Below, in pieces: positions 9,254 through 16,249 of a stretch of 23,126 bases of DNA. The stretch is taken from the IMG/VR virus record IMGVR_UViG_3300045135_000244, positions 1 through 23,126 of that record. One strand, written 5' to 3'. Each line of letters opens with the position of its first letter. The stretch's first letter is position 1. Both the position numbers and the translations under genes were made by a program. The notes under the pieces were generated by a model that was not told the origin of the DNA, ran no database searches, and saw only the letters and a program-made list of their open reading frames with translations. The DNA comes from a virus.

Positions 9254-9817
9254 TTACTCCCTTGGGTAGGTACATATACTTGCACAAATTCTTCTGTTTG
9301 TGTCTGTTTGCACAATGCCACTATGTTCATAAACATTACTAAATAGCACAGCACTATTTCTGAAAGAAGGAACATCAACATCTGCTATTCTTGTACCACC
9401 ATTGCAGTTAGTAAAATTCAATATAATTGAACTAGCTCTTTGATCTGGTACCAATAATCCTCTTTCAGACCCTACGTCATAATGTGGTGTAGCAATTATT
9501 TTTTTATTTTGGTTTGTGTAGCAGTTTAAATTTATTCTTAGAACATCACAATTAAATTTGTCTTGTATAGCTTTAACTACAGGTTTCCATGCATCGTGTA
9601 CGTTTTCTTCTATTTGTCCATAATGTTTATGATATGCAAAATGATACCATGCATAAGTACCATACTCTTGATCACCATTATCATAGGCAGGATGACAACT
9701 CCAATCTCTCCATATCCAGTTTATTTCATTTGAAAGCACATATTTTTCTAAGCTATCATATGCATCTTCTTGTAGAAAAGGCTTAAAAAAAACGTATTGA
9801 GGATAAGTTAAGATCAT
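9254..9817 (-). CDS. 2OG-Fe(II) oxygenase-like protein, 187 aa
   Basis: The C-terminal half shows the double-stranded beta-helix arrangement of 2-oxoglutarate and Fe(II)-dependent oxygenases. An HxD pair is visible at H112-D114 (TPHYD), followed by strands (ASSIILNFTNCNGGTRI), a distal histidine H165 (YEHSG), and R175/R176 (NRRI) about ten residues later for 2-oxoglutarate. Such enzymes hydroxylate amino-acid side chains, nucleobases or small molecules; the substrate here is not evident. The N-terminal 70 residues are rich in Trp, Tyr and His. It is the last of seven consecutive oxygenase-like genes and is 3 nt from the previous stop. It shares motif architecture with its neighbours but little obvious sequence identity, so it is not a recent duplicate. 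Confidence 0.85.
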   Translation of the reverse strand: MILTYPQYVFFKPFLQEDAYDSLEKYVLSNEINWIWRDWSCHPAYDNGDQEYGTYAWYHFAYHKHYGQIEENVHDAWKPVVKAIQDKFNCDVLRINLNCYTNQNKKIIATPHYDVGSERGLLVPDQRASSIILNFTNCNGGTRIADVDVPSFRNSAVLFSNVYEHSGIVQTDTNRRICASICTYPRE

Positions 9818-9820
9818 TTA

Positions 9821-10447
9821 TTAAACAGCTTTCCAATTACTAGATTGTTTGTCAAAGTTATAAGTATACCATCCAGTGAGTATCCATTTTTCATTAGAGA
9901 TTGGTGGGTTTCCTCTATGGGTGTGTGTGAAATCAGATGGGAACACACAAAGACATCCTTGTCTAGCTGGAATTCTGACTCCTTGGTACAAAAATTCTGT
10001 CTCACCACCCTCTTCAACATCATTTAAAAAAATAGTCCAAACTAAAAATCTGGTTCTTTCAGCCAAATCTTCAAAATGCCAACTATGAAACCCCATACCT
10101 TTTTCTGTTTTTTGTAACTTTATCTGACCAAAATCAACATTTTGTGCCATAAATGTTTCTTTAATTATTGGATATCTATCTGCATATACATTCAAAGCTT
10201 CACTTAATATAAACCCAATTTTATTAACTAGCGTACCATTACCCTTAAGTTCTAACAACTTCAGTGTAAAGAGACCATCATATAATCTATCTTGTCTTGT
10301 TGCTTCATTTACTTGTGTCTTTAAAATTAAATCAGTGTTTGCATAATGTTGTTTATAATACTCTTCTACTTCTGGTATCTGGTTTATTATTCCATCACAA
10401 TCTTCTTTACTTAAAACATCATGAATTAACATTATTGAGTTACTCAT
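9821..10447 (-). CDS. 2OG-Fe(II) oxygenase-like protein, prolyl-hydroxylase type, HxE variant
   Basis: The 208-residue protein has a well-formed oxygenase core: FHSWHFED at residues 120-127, strands FLVWTIFLND, then GGETEFLY (147-154), RIPARQGCLCVFPSDFTHTH (158-177) and a final strand WILTGWYTYNF. The GGETEF and P-x-x-G-x-hydrophobic-FP elements are typical of the prolyl 4-hydroxylase branch. The expected HxD appears as H124-x-E126, a substitution that some family members tolerate. Distal ligands are H175 or H177, and the 2-oxoglutarate salt bridge may use K187 or R178. Cyanophages and marine phages commonly carry this branch; substrates are mostly unknown. The ATG shares a base with the upstream stop. 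Confidence 0.88.
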   Translation of the reverse strand: MSNSIMLIHDVLSKEDCDGIINQIPEVEEYYKQHYANTDLILKTQVNEATRQDRLYDGLFTLKLLELKGNGTLVNKIGFILSEALNVYADRYPIIKETFMAQNVDFGQIKLQKTEKGMGFHSWHFEDLAERTRFLVWTIFLNDVEEGGETEFLYQGVRIPARQGCLCVFPSDFTHTHRGNPPISNEKWILTGWYTYNFDKQSSNWKAV

Positions 10448-11061
10448 TACTTTATATCCCTGCTTTCTTCTATATTTAATATATCATTCAATCTGTGTTC
10501 GTTTTTAGATATTACTGGGATTGGGTTTAACATATCCATTTTATAACCTTCTTTTATACCAGCACCAAAATAATTAAAATTTATTGTAATTCTATACGAT
10601 GCATCTGTAGGTGAAGAGCTAGAATGCATACTTACTGGATCGAACAATAATAGCCTATTTTCAACACACTCAATTTCTGTTCCATCTGCCATAGTCGTTG
10701 GAGCGTTACATGTGTTTACAAAAAACAGTGCTCCCTGATGCTTGAATTGAGAATCGGCATGAGGAGCATGATGAGATACTTCACCTGTTCTGCTAGGAAA
10801 ATAAAGGTTTGCTTTAATTCTAAACAGACCTTCAATATATAATTTAGATGTAATAGACAAAAACGGTTTTCTATCTACAATCTCTTGCCATCCATCATCA
10901 TATGCATGATAGATAGATGTTGCAAAATACATATCATCATTACGTTCATCAAAACCATTTATTCTTGGAGACATTCTCCAAGGAAAAGCTTCTTCTAAAT
11001 AGCCTTTTATATTACCAAACTCACTAGGTTTTAGAAAATTGTCGTAAACCACATAATACAT
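10447..11061 (-). CDS. 2OG-Fe(II) oxygenase-like protein, 204 aa
   Basis: The metal-binding set is visible as H101-x-D103 (APHADSQ), distal H146 (VSMHSS) and R157 (YRITINFNY), separated by a beta-strand core (GALFFVNTC and RLLLFDP). I start the gene at the ATG at 11061 because a consensus AGGAG lies 7 nt upstream. An earlier in-frame ATG 15 codons away lacks a site and would overlap the previous gene by 35 nt. The preceding N-terminal stretch YYVVYDNFLKPSEF is the usual 'hydrophobic strand then FL' opening of this superfamily. The C-terminal 40 residues after the core are variable and charged. It belongs to the seven-gene oxygenase run; substrate unknown. Confidence 0.86.
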   Translation of the reverse strand: MYYVVYDNFLKPSEFGNIKGYLEEAFPWRMSPRINGFDERNDDMYFATSIYHAYDDGWQEIVDRKPFLSITSKLYIEGLFRIKANLYFPSRTGEVSHHAPHADSQFKHQGALFFVNTCNAPTTMADGTEIECVENRLLLFDPVSMHSSSSPTDASYRITINFNYFGAGIKEGYKMDMLNPIPVISKNEHRLNDILNIEESRDIK

Positions 11062-11068
11062 AATATAT

Positions 11069-11073
11069 CTCCT
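11069..11073 (-). promoter_or_regulatory. Ribosome binding site AGGAG deciding the start at 11061
   Basis: Minus-strand AGGAG lies 7 nt before the ATG at 11061 and overlaps the TAG stop of the upstream oxygenase gene. It is the best site in the neighbourhood. It argues for a 204-residue product rather than the 219-residue extended frame. Confidence 0.8.
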
Positions 11074-11635
11074 ATCTAAAATTGGGGCCGTGCACCCAAC
11101 ACACAAGACTGTACCTTGTTCCTTTTGTTACTGGAACTACACCATGTTTCATATAAGATGGGAAAAATATTGCAGTTCCTTGTTCCATTGAATCTTCAAC
11201 TATAAATTTATCTTCGTCATCTGGAAACTGGAATGTTCCACCTTCATAATTATCTGGGTGACTTAGTTGTATAGATAAAGATAACTTTCTTACTGTTTGG
11301 TCTGGAGGTATATCCATATACTGTCCATCTTCATGAGGTTTGTAAAAGCCTTGATTGCTTTCATCATATTTTGTTATTTGAAAAGGTTCTGGGTCTCCTA
11401 AATCATAATGGTAAAATTCTTGATTGACTTTATTTATCAATTCTAAAACTGGTGTGTATAAATCTAAATATCTTACTACGCCATTTAACCATGCAACTTG
11501 GCTTTTTCTTATGGTGCTGTTTCTTCCACCACCACCAATCTTACCTTCTTCTAATCTAGGCTTTGCAACCTCTATGATTGTGTTGCATAAGTCTGCACTT
11601 AATGCTTTTTTTGCTACTATTATATTTCTTTTCAT
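11072..11635 (-). CDS. 2OG-Fe(II) oxygenase, prolyl 4-hydroxylase/PiuC (PKHD) type
   Basis: This is the most canonical oxygenase of the set. Residues 98-104 (YKPHEDG) supply H101 and D103. SIQLSHPDNYEGGTFQF gives the GG-x-F strand, GTAIFFPSYMKHGVVPV gives H164, and TRYSLVCWVHGP gives R174 and the closing strand. This matches the prolyl 4-hydroxylase alpha-subunit/PKHD hydroxylase family (about 190-230 residues; 187 here). Family members hydroxylate proline or related side chains or small molecules; the phage substrate is unknown. The N-terminus contains a Gly/Arg loop (GGGGRNST) and the WLNG segment often seen in PKHD proteins. A GAGG site lies 6 nt upstream. It abuts the next gene at 11636 directly. 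Confidence 0.92.
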   Translation of the reverse strand: MKRNIIVAKKALSADLCNTIIEVAKPRLEEGKIGGGGRNSTIRKSQVAWLNGVVRYLDLYTPVLELINKVNQEFYHYDLGDPEPFQITKYDESNQGFYKPHEDGQYMDIPPDQTVRKLSLSIQLSHPDNYEGGTFQFPDDEDKFIVEDSMEQGTAIFFPSYMKHGVVPVTKGTRYSLVCWVHGPNFR

Positions 11636-12328
11636 TTATATCCTCGCCATTTCTGATACTGGAAAGTAAGGTGCAAGTATGTCTTCAAAGAAAGTTATAA
11701 ACATAACTCTTTCATCGCTTGGTTTCATGCTATATAAAGCTCCATGAGGTGTTGCACCATCAAATCCAATTAATTTATTGTATGTTGAATTATAAACACA
11801 TTCTGTTTTGTATTGGTCTAGTTCTCTGTTGAACACTTCATAGTATTCATCAAAATTTAAATTGGGGTCTCTATTATAGTAAGCGTTTTTGTATTTAGAA
11901 CTTACTCTAACGGAATTAAATTCATTCTTAACAATGTCTTTTTTTGAGTATGTAACTGTTCCACAGTTATCTTGTTTTGATAAATACACTATAGCCATAA
12001 ACTTAGATTGAGCATCATTATGTATCCAACCTTTTCCTGGATTTTGTGTGTTTTGTATTTCTGCCTCAACATCTTCGTATCTTATTTTTTGAAAATGACT
12101 TTGTGCATTCCACTTTATATTCTGTGAAACTTTGTAGTCTGGATAAAGTAGTCTTATTATTTTAGCATTGATTTCCATAAAAACACTATGTTCATAGTCT
12201 GTTTCTGGTGTGGCTCTAGACCCTGGAAAATTACCATACGGATTTTTGTAATTTAATTTATCTGCAAATTCTCTTATACAATCTGGGTTATTAAAAAAGT
12301 TTAAAACTTGTATACTAGGAAAATTCAT
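11636..12328 (-). CDS. DUF6445-like 2OG-oxygenase-fold protein, paralogue A
   Basis: The 230-residue protein shows the pattern I associate with DUF6445: an N-terminal 'FFNNPD---R' segment, NFPGSRA at residues 33-39, GWIHND at 100-105, AIVYLSKQDNCGTVTY, then YNKLIGFDGATPHGALY and RVMFITFF. H103 and D105, H195 and R207 sit where a 2OG-Fe(II) triad and 2-oxoglutarate arginine would be, so a catalytic oxygenase is likely, although the family has no assigned reaction that I know of. The adjacent gene upstream is a gapless paralogue at about 55 % identity by hand count, including all four of these residues. No convincing ribosome site precedes the ATG, so translation may be coupled to the upstream gene ending 6 nt before. 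Confidence 0.85.
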   Translation of the reverse strand: MNFPSIQVLNFFNNPDCIREFADKLNYKNPYGNFPGSRATPETDYEHSVFMEINAKIIRLLYPDYKVSQNIKWNAQSHFQKIRYEDVEAEIQNTQNPGKGWIHNDAQSKFMAIVYLSKQDNCGTVTYSKKDIVKNEFNSVRVSSKYKNAYYNRDPNLNFDEYYEVFNRELDQYKTECVYNSTYNKLIGFDGATPHGALYSMKPSDERVMFITFFEDILAPYFPVSEMARI

Positions 12329-12334
12329 TTCACA

Positions 12335-13027
12335 CTATATTCTATTCATTTCAGGTACAGGATAATATGGAGCAATCAAACCATGAAAGAAACTAATAAA
12401 GATTAGACGTTCTTCCCCTGGTTTTAAGTTATAGAGAGCTCCATGAGCATTACCACCATCAAAACCTATCATTTTATTGTATGCAGAATTAAACAAACAA
12501 TCTAACTTATACTGATTCAAATGCTCGTTCAAATAGGCATAGTACTCGTCTAATTTTAAATTTGGATCTTTTCTATAGTATGCATCTTTATAGTATGGAT
12601 TTGCTTTTACTGACTTAAAGTTACTTTTTGCCTCATCTTTGTATGTGTATAATGCTGTTCCACAATTTTCATGTTTTGATAGATATATAATTGATGTAAA
12701 TTTAGATTCATGATCGTTATGTATCCAACCTCTACCCGGGTTTTCACAATTCAACATGTGTGCTTCAACGTCTTCATATTTTATTTTTTGAAAATATGAA
12801 TGTGCATTTATACCTACAGTCTGAAATACTTTAAAATCAGAATATAATAATTTTACAATTTTAAGATTTATTCTTTGAAAAAAATCATGATCAAAATCAT
12901 TTTGTGCTAATGCTCTTAGTCCTGGATAGTTTCCAGGTGGTTTTTCAAAACGTAGTGTTTCAACATAGTCTACAACAGAATTAGGGTTTTGAAAGAAATC
13001 ATTTACTTGCAAGCTTGGAAAGTTCAT
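12335..13027 (-). CDS. DUF6445-like 2OG-oxygenase-fold protein, paralogue B
   Basis: Start at the ATG at 13027 gives 230 residues beginning MNFPSLQV, matching the length and start of paralogue A; an in-frame TTG two codons earlier is less likely. Key residues align without gaps: GWIHND (H103, D105), NCGTALYT, YNKMIGFDGGNAHGALY (H195) and ERLIFISFF (R207). Most of the difference lies in the N-terminal 50 residues and the 125-175 region, while metal-site strands are conserved, which suggests both copies are active and may have different substrates. The start is 2 nt after the stop of the upstream oxygenase. Function is inferred from fold motifs only. Confidence 0.85.
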   Translation of the reverse strand: MNFPSLQVNDFFQNPNSVVDYVETLRFEKPPGNYPGLRALAQNDFDHDFFQRINLKIVKLLYSDFKVFQTVGINAHSYFQKIKYEDVEAHMLNCENPGRGWIHNDHESKFTSIIYLSKHENCGTALYTYKDEAKSNFKSVKANPYYKDAYYRKDPNLKLDEYYAYLNEHLNQYKLDCLFNSAYNKMIGFDGGNAHGALYNLKPGEERLIFISFFHGLIAPYYPVPEMNRI

Positions 13028-13029
13028 TA

Positions 13030-13566
13030 TCAATCACCCATTTGCACATATAAACTTGGTCTTTCATCAAATTGATACCTAGGATAGTATTGTCCGTTTT
13101 TTTCTATCCAATGTAAAAATACTTGATAATGTCTTTCGTAAGGCAGTTCATGTCGCCAGTGTTCTTGTTCCATACCTTTGTAAAGAAGAGCTTGACCGAC
13201 ATTCAAAATATATTTATCGTCTTCTGCATAGAAAGCCCAATCATCACCCCCTCTACCACCTATGTTCAATGTTAGACTAACTTCACAGGAGTTCCTATCT
13301 TTATGTGGAGGACAACATTGATGTTTGAAGTAGCATCTCCAAAATGAATATGTAGGCACAAGCTCTTTACCATATGCTTCCTCAACTTTAGGTTGTAGGT
13401 AGTGTAGTAATAGCTCCATAGGTGGGTCTGAAAACATTTCACATGTATTAGCGAAAGTAGAACCTTCTGGGGTTCTACCAACTAAGTTGTTATCAATTAG
13501 ATAATCTATGTGTGTTTTATATAGCTCGACTTGGTCTTTTGTAAGACAATCAATTATTTTATTCAT
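13030..13566 (-). CDS. 2OG-Fe(II) oxygenase-like protein, 178 aa
   Basis: The core is recognisable from CCPPHKDRN (H88, D90), CEVSLTLNIGGRGGDDWAFY strands, LNVGQALLYKGMEQEHWRHE with H136 or H139 as distal ligand, and ERHYQVFLHW with R145. This is a compact version of the oxygenase fold with a short N-terminal helical part. It is the first gene of the seven-gene oxygenase block. No Shine-Dalgarno sequence is seen before the ATG. Instead a -10-like TATATT ends 6 nt upstream, so the transcript could be leaderless. The upstream gap of 50 nt is one of the larger gaps in this packed region. Substrate unknown. Confidence 0.84.
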   Translation of the reverse strand: MNKIIDCLTKDQVELYKTHIDYLIDNNLVGRTPEGSTFANTCEMFSDPPMELLLHYLQPKVEEAYGKELVPTYSFWRCYFKHQCCPPHKDRNSCEVSLTLNIGGRGGDDWAFYAEDDKYILNVGQALLYKGMEQEHWRHELPYERHYQVFLHWIEKNGQYYPRYQFDERPSLYVQMGD

Positions 13567-13572
13567 GTGGAA

Positions 13573-13600
13573 AATATAATTGATTTATTTAAAAATGCAA
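13573..13600 (-). promoter_or_regulatory. Candidate sigma70-like promoter of the seven-oxygenase block
   Basis: On the minus strand, TTGCAT (13595-13600), a 16-nt spacer and TATATT (13573-13578) fill the gap between the tail protein stop and the first oxygenase ATG. TATATT matches the -10 consensus at five of six positions; the -35 matches only TTG. The -10 ends 6 nt before the ATG, predicting a start of transcription at or beside the start codon and hence a leaderless message. Chance matches are common in AT-rich DNA. The parallel with the 19766-19793 element raises confidence. Confidence 0.35.
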
Positions 13601-13616
13601 ATTTATTTTAAGTTTA

Positions 13617-13982
13617 TTACCAAGGAAAAGTAGCATTCCCATCTGAATCTTCTTTTGGATTTGCACCATAAACTGCATCCCAAAACTCAAGTTCACCCTC
13701 TATTGCTTGCTTTGCACTGTTTATACCGTCAGTGCCTATTTTACTTTCTAGCCAACTAATTACGTTTGCTTCAGTAATATCCCCATATAATGTAAAACTT
13801 GAATCTATGTTATCTACATTTAAATCCAAATCAAAACCACTGTTTGCCACAACAGAATCATGATTTTCACTAGTCCCTCTTAAAAAGGCAGTCACTCTTA
13901 GCACTACATCTGTATATGTTGTGCCATCTTTTGTTATATCTTTTGTATACAACCTATCTATGTGCCATGAATATGTTGCCAT
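13617..13982 (-). CDS. Conserved tail-region protein, 121 aa
   Basis: The protein opens MATYSWHIDRLYTKDITKDG and is a mix of strands and one C-terminal helix (ISWLESKIGTDGINSAKQAI). Its ending (ANPKEDSDGNATFPW) is short and hydrophilic. Similar small proteins starting MATYxW-I--L-TKD occur beside tail-fibre genes in cyanophages and other marine phages, as here after the polyglycine adhesin. A role in fibre assembly or as a small structural component is likely but unproven. A strong AAGGAG site lies 7 nt before the ATG, suggesting high translation. It is the last structural gene before the oxygenase promoter. Confidence 0.85.
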   Translation of the reverse strand: MATYSWHIDRLYTKDITKDGTTYTDVVLRVTAFLRGTSENHDSVVANSGFDLDLNVDNIDSSFTLYGDITEANVISWLESKIGTDGINSAKQAIEGELEFWDAVYGANPKEDSDGNATFPW

Positions 13983-13993
13983 TTATTTGCTCC

Positions 13994-15250
13994 TTAACTC
14001 TGTACAGTACCTGCCACTGTGCCATTATTTGTAAATGTAAAACTTATTGGTGATGCTCTTTCAACTGCTAAACCTGCAGCTCCACCAGAGCCTCCAGAAC
14101 CACCACCAGAACCACCTGTTGTTGATGGACTTCCAGTTGCTCCTGATGCTCCAGAAGAACCTGCCGAACCGTAGCCACCGCCTGCTCCACCAGTTCCACC
14201 TGCTCCACCATTACCTGCTTGACCAGTTGATCCAGCAGAACCACCTGACCCTGGGTCACCACCGGGTTGATTATTGTATCCTCTGCCTAGTCCTCCAGCA
14301 CCTCCAGCACCTCCGTTGTGACCAGTGACTTGTGTTTGCTGAGATTGTGGATATGTTCTATATATTCTCCACCAGTTTTGAATACTTGTGTATCCACTTT
14401 CTGGACTCGACATATTATATTGGTTATAACGAAACGGTCCTCTTTTGTATGTGTATTGACCACTGGTAAATTGAGATGCTTGACCAGTACCGTTCCATCT
14501 AGCATACGGGTTTGATGGGTTTCCAACCCATGCCCAACCAGCATTCCAACTGTGTGGTGGGGAGTATGACATACTAGTAGAGTGTTCGTTCCACCAGTAG
14601 TTTGGAAATTGTATAGAGAAAAATGGTCCTTGTTGAGCAGTTGTTTGTTGTTGTTGTTGAAGGTTACCACCTCGACCTCCACCACCTGCACCACCTCCTC
14701 CTCCTCCACCAGCGAGGATAGAACCGTTATTTACAAAAGTACATGCACTAGCAACTTTGATAGCATCCCCACCAGCAGATCCAGCAGATCCAGTTCCACT
14801 ATTGGCACCACCTCCACTAGCACCAGCACCACCAGCACCTATGATTGAGCCATTGTTAGTTACTGTGATAGTTCCAGAAGCCCCACTATCTATCTCTAAT
14901 GCATATTCTGAAGTATTGTTTGTCCCTAATGTCACTGAAGAAGGTATTAGTATCTCTTTAGGGTAGTCTACTGCATAATCATCGCCAAATAATGTAGATG
15001 CATTTTGATCTGTGCCTCCAGCACTGTATGTATACTTGAAACCTTTCGCTTGACCATAAAAGTCACTTACATCTAAGGCACCAGTTGTAGGTACATTTGC
15101 AGCCAGATTAGTTCCTTGATTATTTCCAGCTTTTGCCCTTATGTTAGAGCCACCTCTATAGAGACCACCCATGGGTACTGATCCAGACCCTCCTATGAAT
15201 TCAGTTCTTAAATCTGAAAAAGATACGGCACCAGAAGGAGATATAGGCAT
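13994..15250 (-). CDS. Polyglycine-rich tail-tip adhesin / receptor-binding protein
   Basis: The 418-residue protein begins with a conserved phage element, FSDLRTEFIGG and SVPMGGLYRGGS, then TTGALDVSDFYGQA (residues 55-68), a common fibre-attachment style N-terminus. Three glycine-rich tracts follow (about 138-160, 180-196, 312-394). They flank an insert of about 115 residues (197-310) rich in Gln, Tyr, Trp and Asn (NYWWNEHSTS, NWWRIYRTYPQSQQ). The C-terminus is ISFTFTNNGTVAGTVQS. Such tracts form polyglycine-II sandwiches in T-even gp38-type adhesins, where intervening loops contact the receptor, so I infer host recognition with the aromatic insert as the specificity region. A GAGG site lies 7 nt upstream. 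It follows two fibre genes and precedes a small tail protein. Confidence 0.85.
   Translation of the reverse strand: MPISPSGAVSFSDLRTEFIGGSGSVPMGGLYRGGSNIRAKAGNNQGTNLAANVPTTGALDVSDFYGQAKGFKYTYSAGGTDQNASTLFGDDYAVDYPKEILIPSSVTLGTNNTSEYALEIDSGASGTITVTNNGSIIGAGGAGASGGGANSGTGSAGSAGGDAIKVASACTFVNNGSILAGGGGGGGAGGGGRGGNLQQQQQTTAQQGPFFSIQFPNYWWNEHSTSMSYSPPHSWNAGWAWVGNPSNPYARWNGTGQASQFTSGQYTYKRGPFRYNQYNMSSPESGYTSIQNWWRIYRTYPQSQQTQVTGHNGGAGGAGGLGRGYNNQPGGDPGSGGSAGSTGQAGNGGAGGTGGAGGGYGSAGSSGASGATGSPSTTGGSGGGSGGSGGAAGLAVERASPISFTFTNNGTVAGTVQS
14645..14659 (-). repeat. Five-copy CAA microsatellite encoding polyglutamine in the adhesin
   Basis: On the minus strand five CAA codons in a row encode Gln 198-202, directly at the border between a polyglycine tract and the aromatic insert. 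Being a triplet array, slippage would change Gln number without shifting frame. Another CAA pair follows four codons later. Confidence 0.8.
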
Positions 15251-16249
15251 TTAGTTACCTCTTAGTTCGTTTATTTCTTGTTTTAATTCCTTGATTGCTT
15301 CAATCAATACCGCGGTAAGTTTAGCATAGTCAACTGATTTTGTCTGCATTTCATCATTTGCAGTTAATACAACTTCTGGAACAATCTCTTCTATGTCTTG
15401 TGCTAAAACACCAATTTTTAATTTGGCATCTTCTTGATCACTTCTTCTATAATAAACACCTTGCATTCTCATAACTTTATCAAGACCATTCGATATATTA
15501 GAGATATCGGTTTTTAATCTTTTGTCTGAGAAAGCAGTGACATCATCATTAAATGTAGCGGCACCAGCAGCAGACATGTCTAATGTCATGGCAGTTATTG
15601 TAGAACCACCATCGTTGCCTTTCACTATAAAATCTTTATCTTGAACCTGTGTGTTAAAGATTGCATTGGAGTCAGCCATACCAAGATGTATTACAGAAGT
15701 TCCACCATCTTTAAACAAAACATCTCCACCATCTGCATCTATTACAATGTCTGCGGCAGAATCAAATGTCATATCACCAGAGTTTGTTTTTACTGTACTA
15801 ACATTTACAGAACCACCAGATAAATCTAAATCTACAAAAGCATCTACAACGGCTGCACCAGATCCTGCACCATCTAAGTAAACACACTTTGCATCTCCTG
15901 GTCCTATCGTTACGTTTGCACCAGAACCTTGTGATATAATTATATTCTGTGACCCACTTGTTGCATTCTCAATGATATGCACTCTTTTCATTGTGTTCGG
16001 GCCGATAGTAATTGTGCAAGCAGAATCTAGTGTTCCAGTGTATTTTAAGAACAAGGCTCTTCCAGCATCTGAAGACCCATCTGCTATCGTAGTCGTATGT
16101 GTGTCTGCATTTGTTGTTATGGCTTCTGTTCCATAACCTAATGCTTCACCAATCAACTCTAAGTTTGTATTAGTGGATGTACCCCAAGTTCCAGATTCGT
16201 CACCTGTGGTGATCTCTTTTAATCTAAGATTATTTACATATGTTGCCAT
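15251..16249 (-). CDS. Tail fibre/spike with C-terminal S74 intramolecular chaperone domain
   Basis: From the ATG at 16249 (overlapping the upstream TAA by one base) the protein has 332 residues; a 7-codon extension exists but lacks a site. Residues 1-40 (ATYVNNLRLKEI then SGTWGTSTN) form a conserved fibre N-terminus. The middle is beta-rich with repeats like IVIDADGGDVLFKDGG. Residues about 241-332 are a peptidase S74 intramolecular chaperone domain: FSDKRLKTDISNI, IGVLAQDIEEIVPEVV, VDYAKLTAVLIEAIKELKQE and a final coiled coil. In this family the domain trimerises, helps the fibre fold and then cleaves itself just before the Ser of the SD pair, here S241. The mature fibre would then lose about 92 residues. 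The neighbours are the repeat fibre upstream and the adhesin downstream. Confidence 0.93.
   Translation of the reverse strand: MATYVNNLRLKEITTGDESGTWGTSTNTNLELIGEALGYGTEAITTNADTHTTTIADGSSDAGRALFLKYTGTLDSACTITIGPNTMKRVHIIENATSGSQNIIISQGSGANVTIGPGDAKCVYLDGAGSGAAVVDAFVDLDLSGGSVNVSTVKTNSGDMTFDSAADIVIDADGGDVLFKDGGTSVIHLGMADSNAIFNTQVQDKDFIVKGNDGGSTITAMTLDMSAAGAATFNDDVTAFSDKRLKTDISNISNGLDKVMRMQGVYYRRSDQEDAKLKIGVLAQDIEEIVPEVVLTANDEMQTKSVDYAKLTAVLIEAIKELKQEINELRGN

Noticed and set aside
9814-10027. 69-codon minus and 60/70-codon plus frames around 9.9 kb
   Set aside because: All fall inside the HxE oxygenase gene, whose domain motifs confirm its frame.
14081-14300. Repeated CCACCAGAACC-like units on the plus strand resembling a direct-repeat array
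   Set aside because: Units are irregular, have no spacers, and follow Gly/Ser codons of the adhesin; not CRISPR and not an insertion element.
14047-14848. Several frames on both strands over the glycine-rich adhesin, rich in Leu/Gln/His or Val/Glu/Gln
   Set aside because: They are frame-shifted readings of Gly codon repeats in the adhesin gene; none has a credible start.
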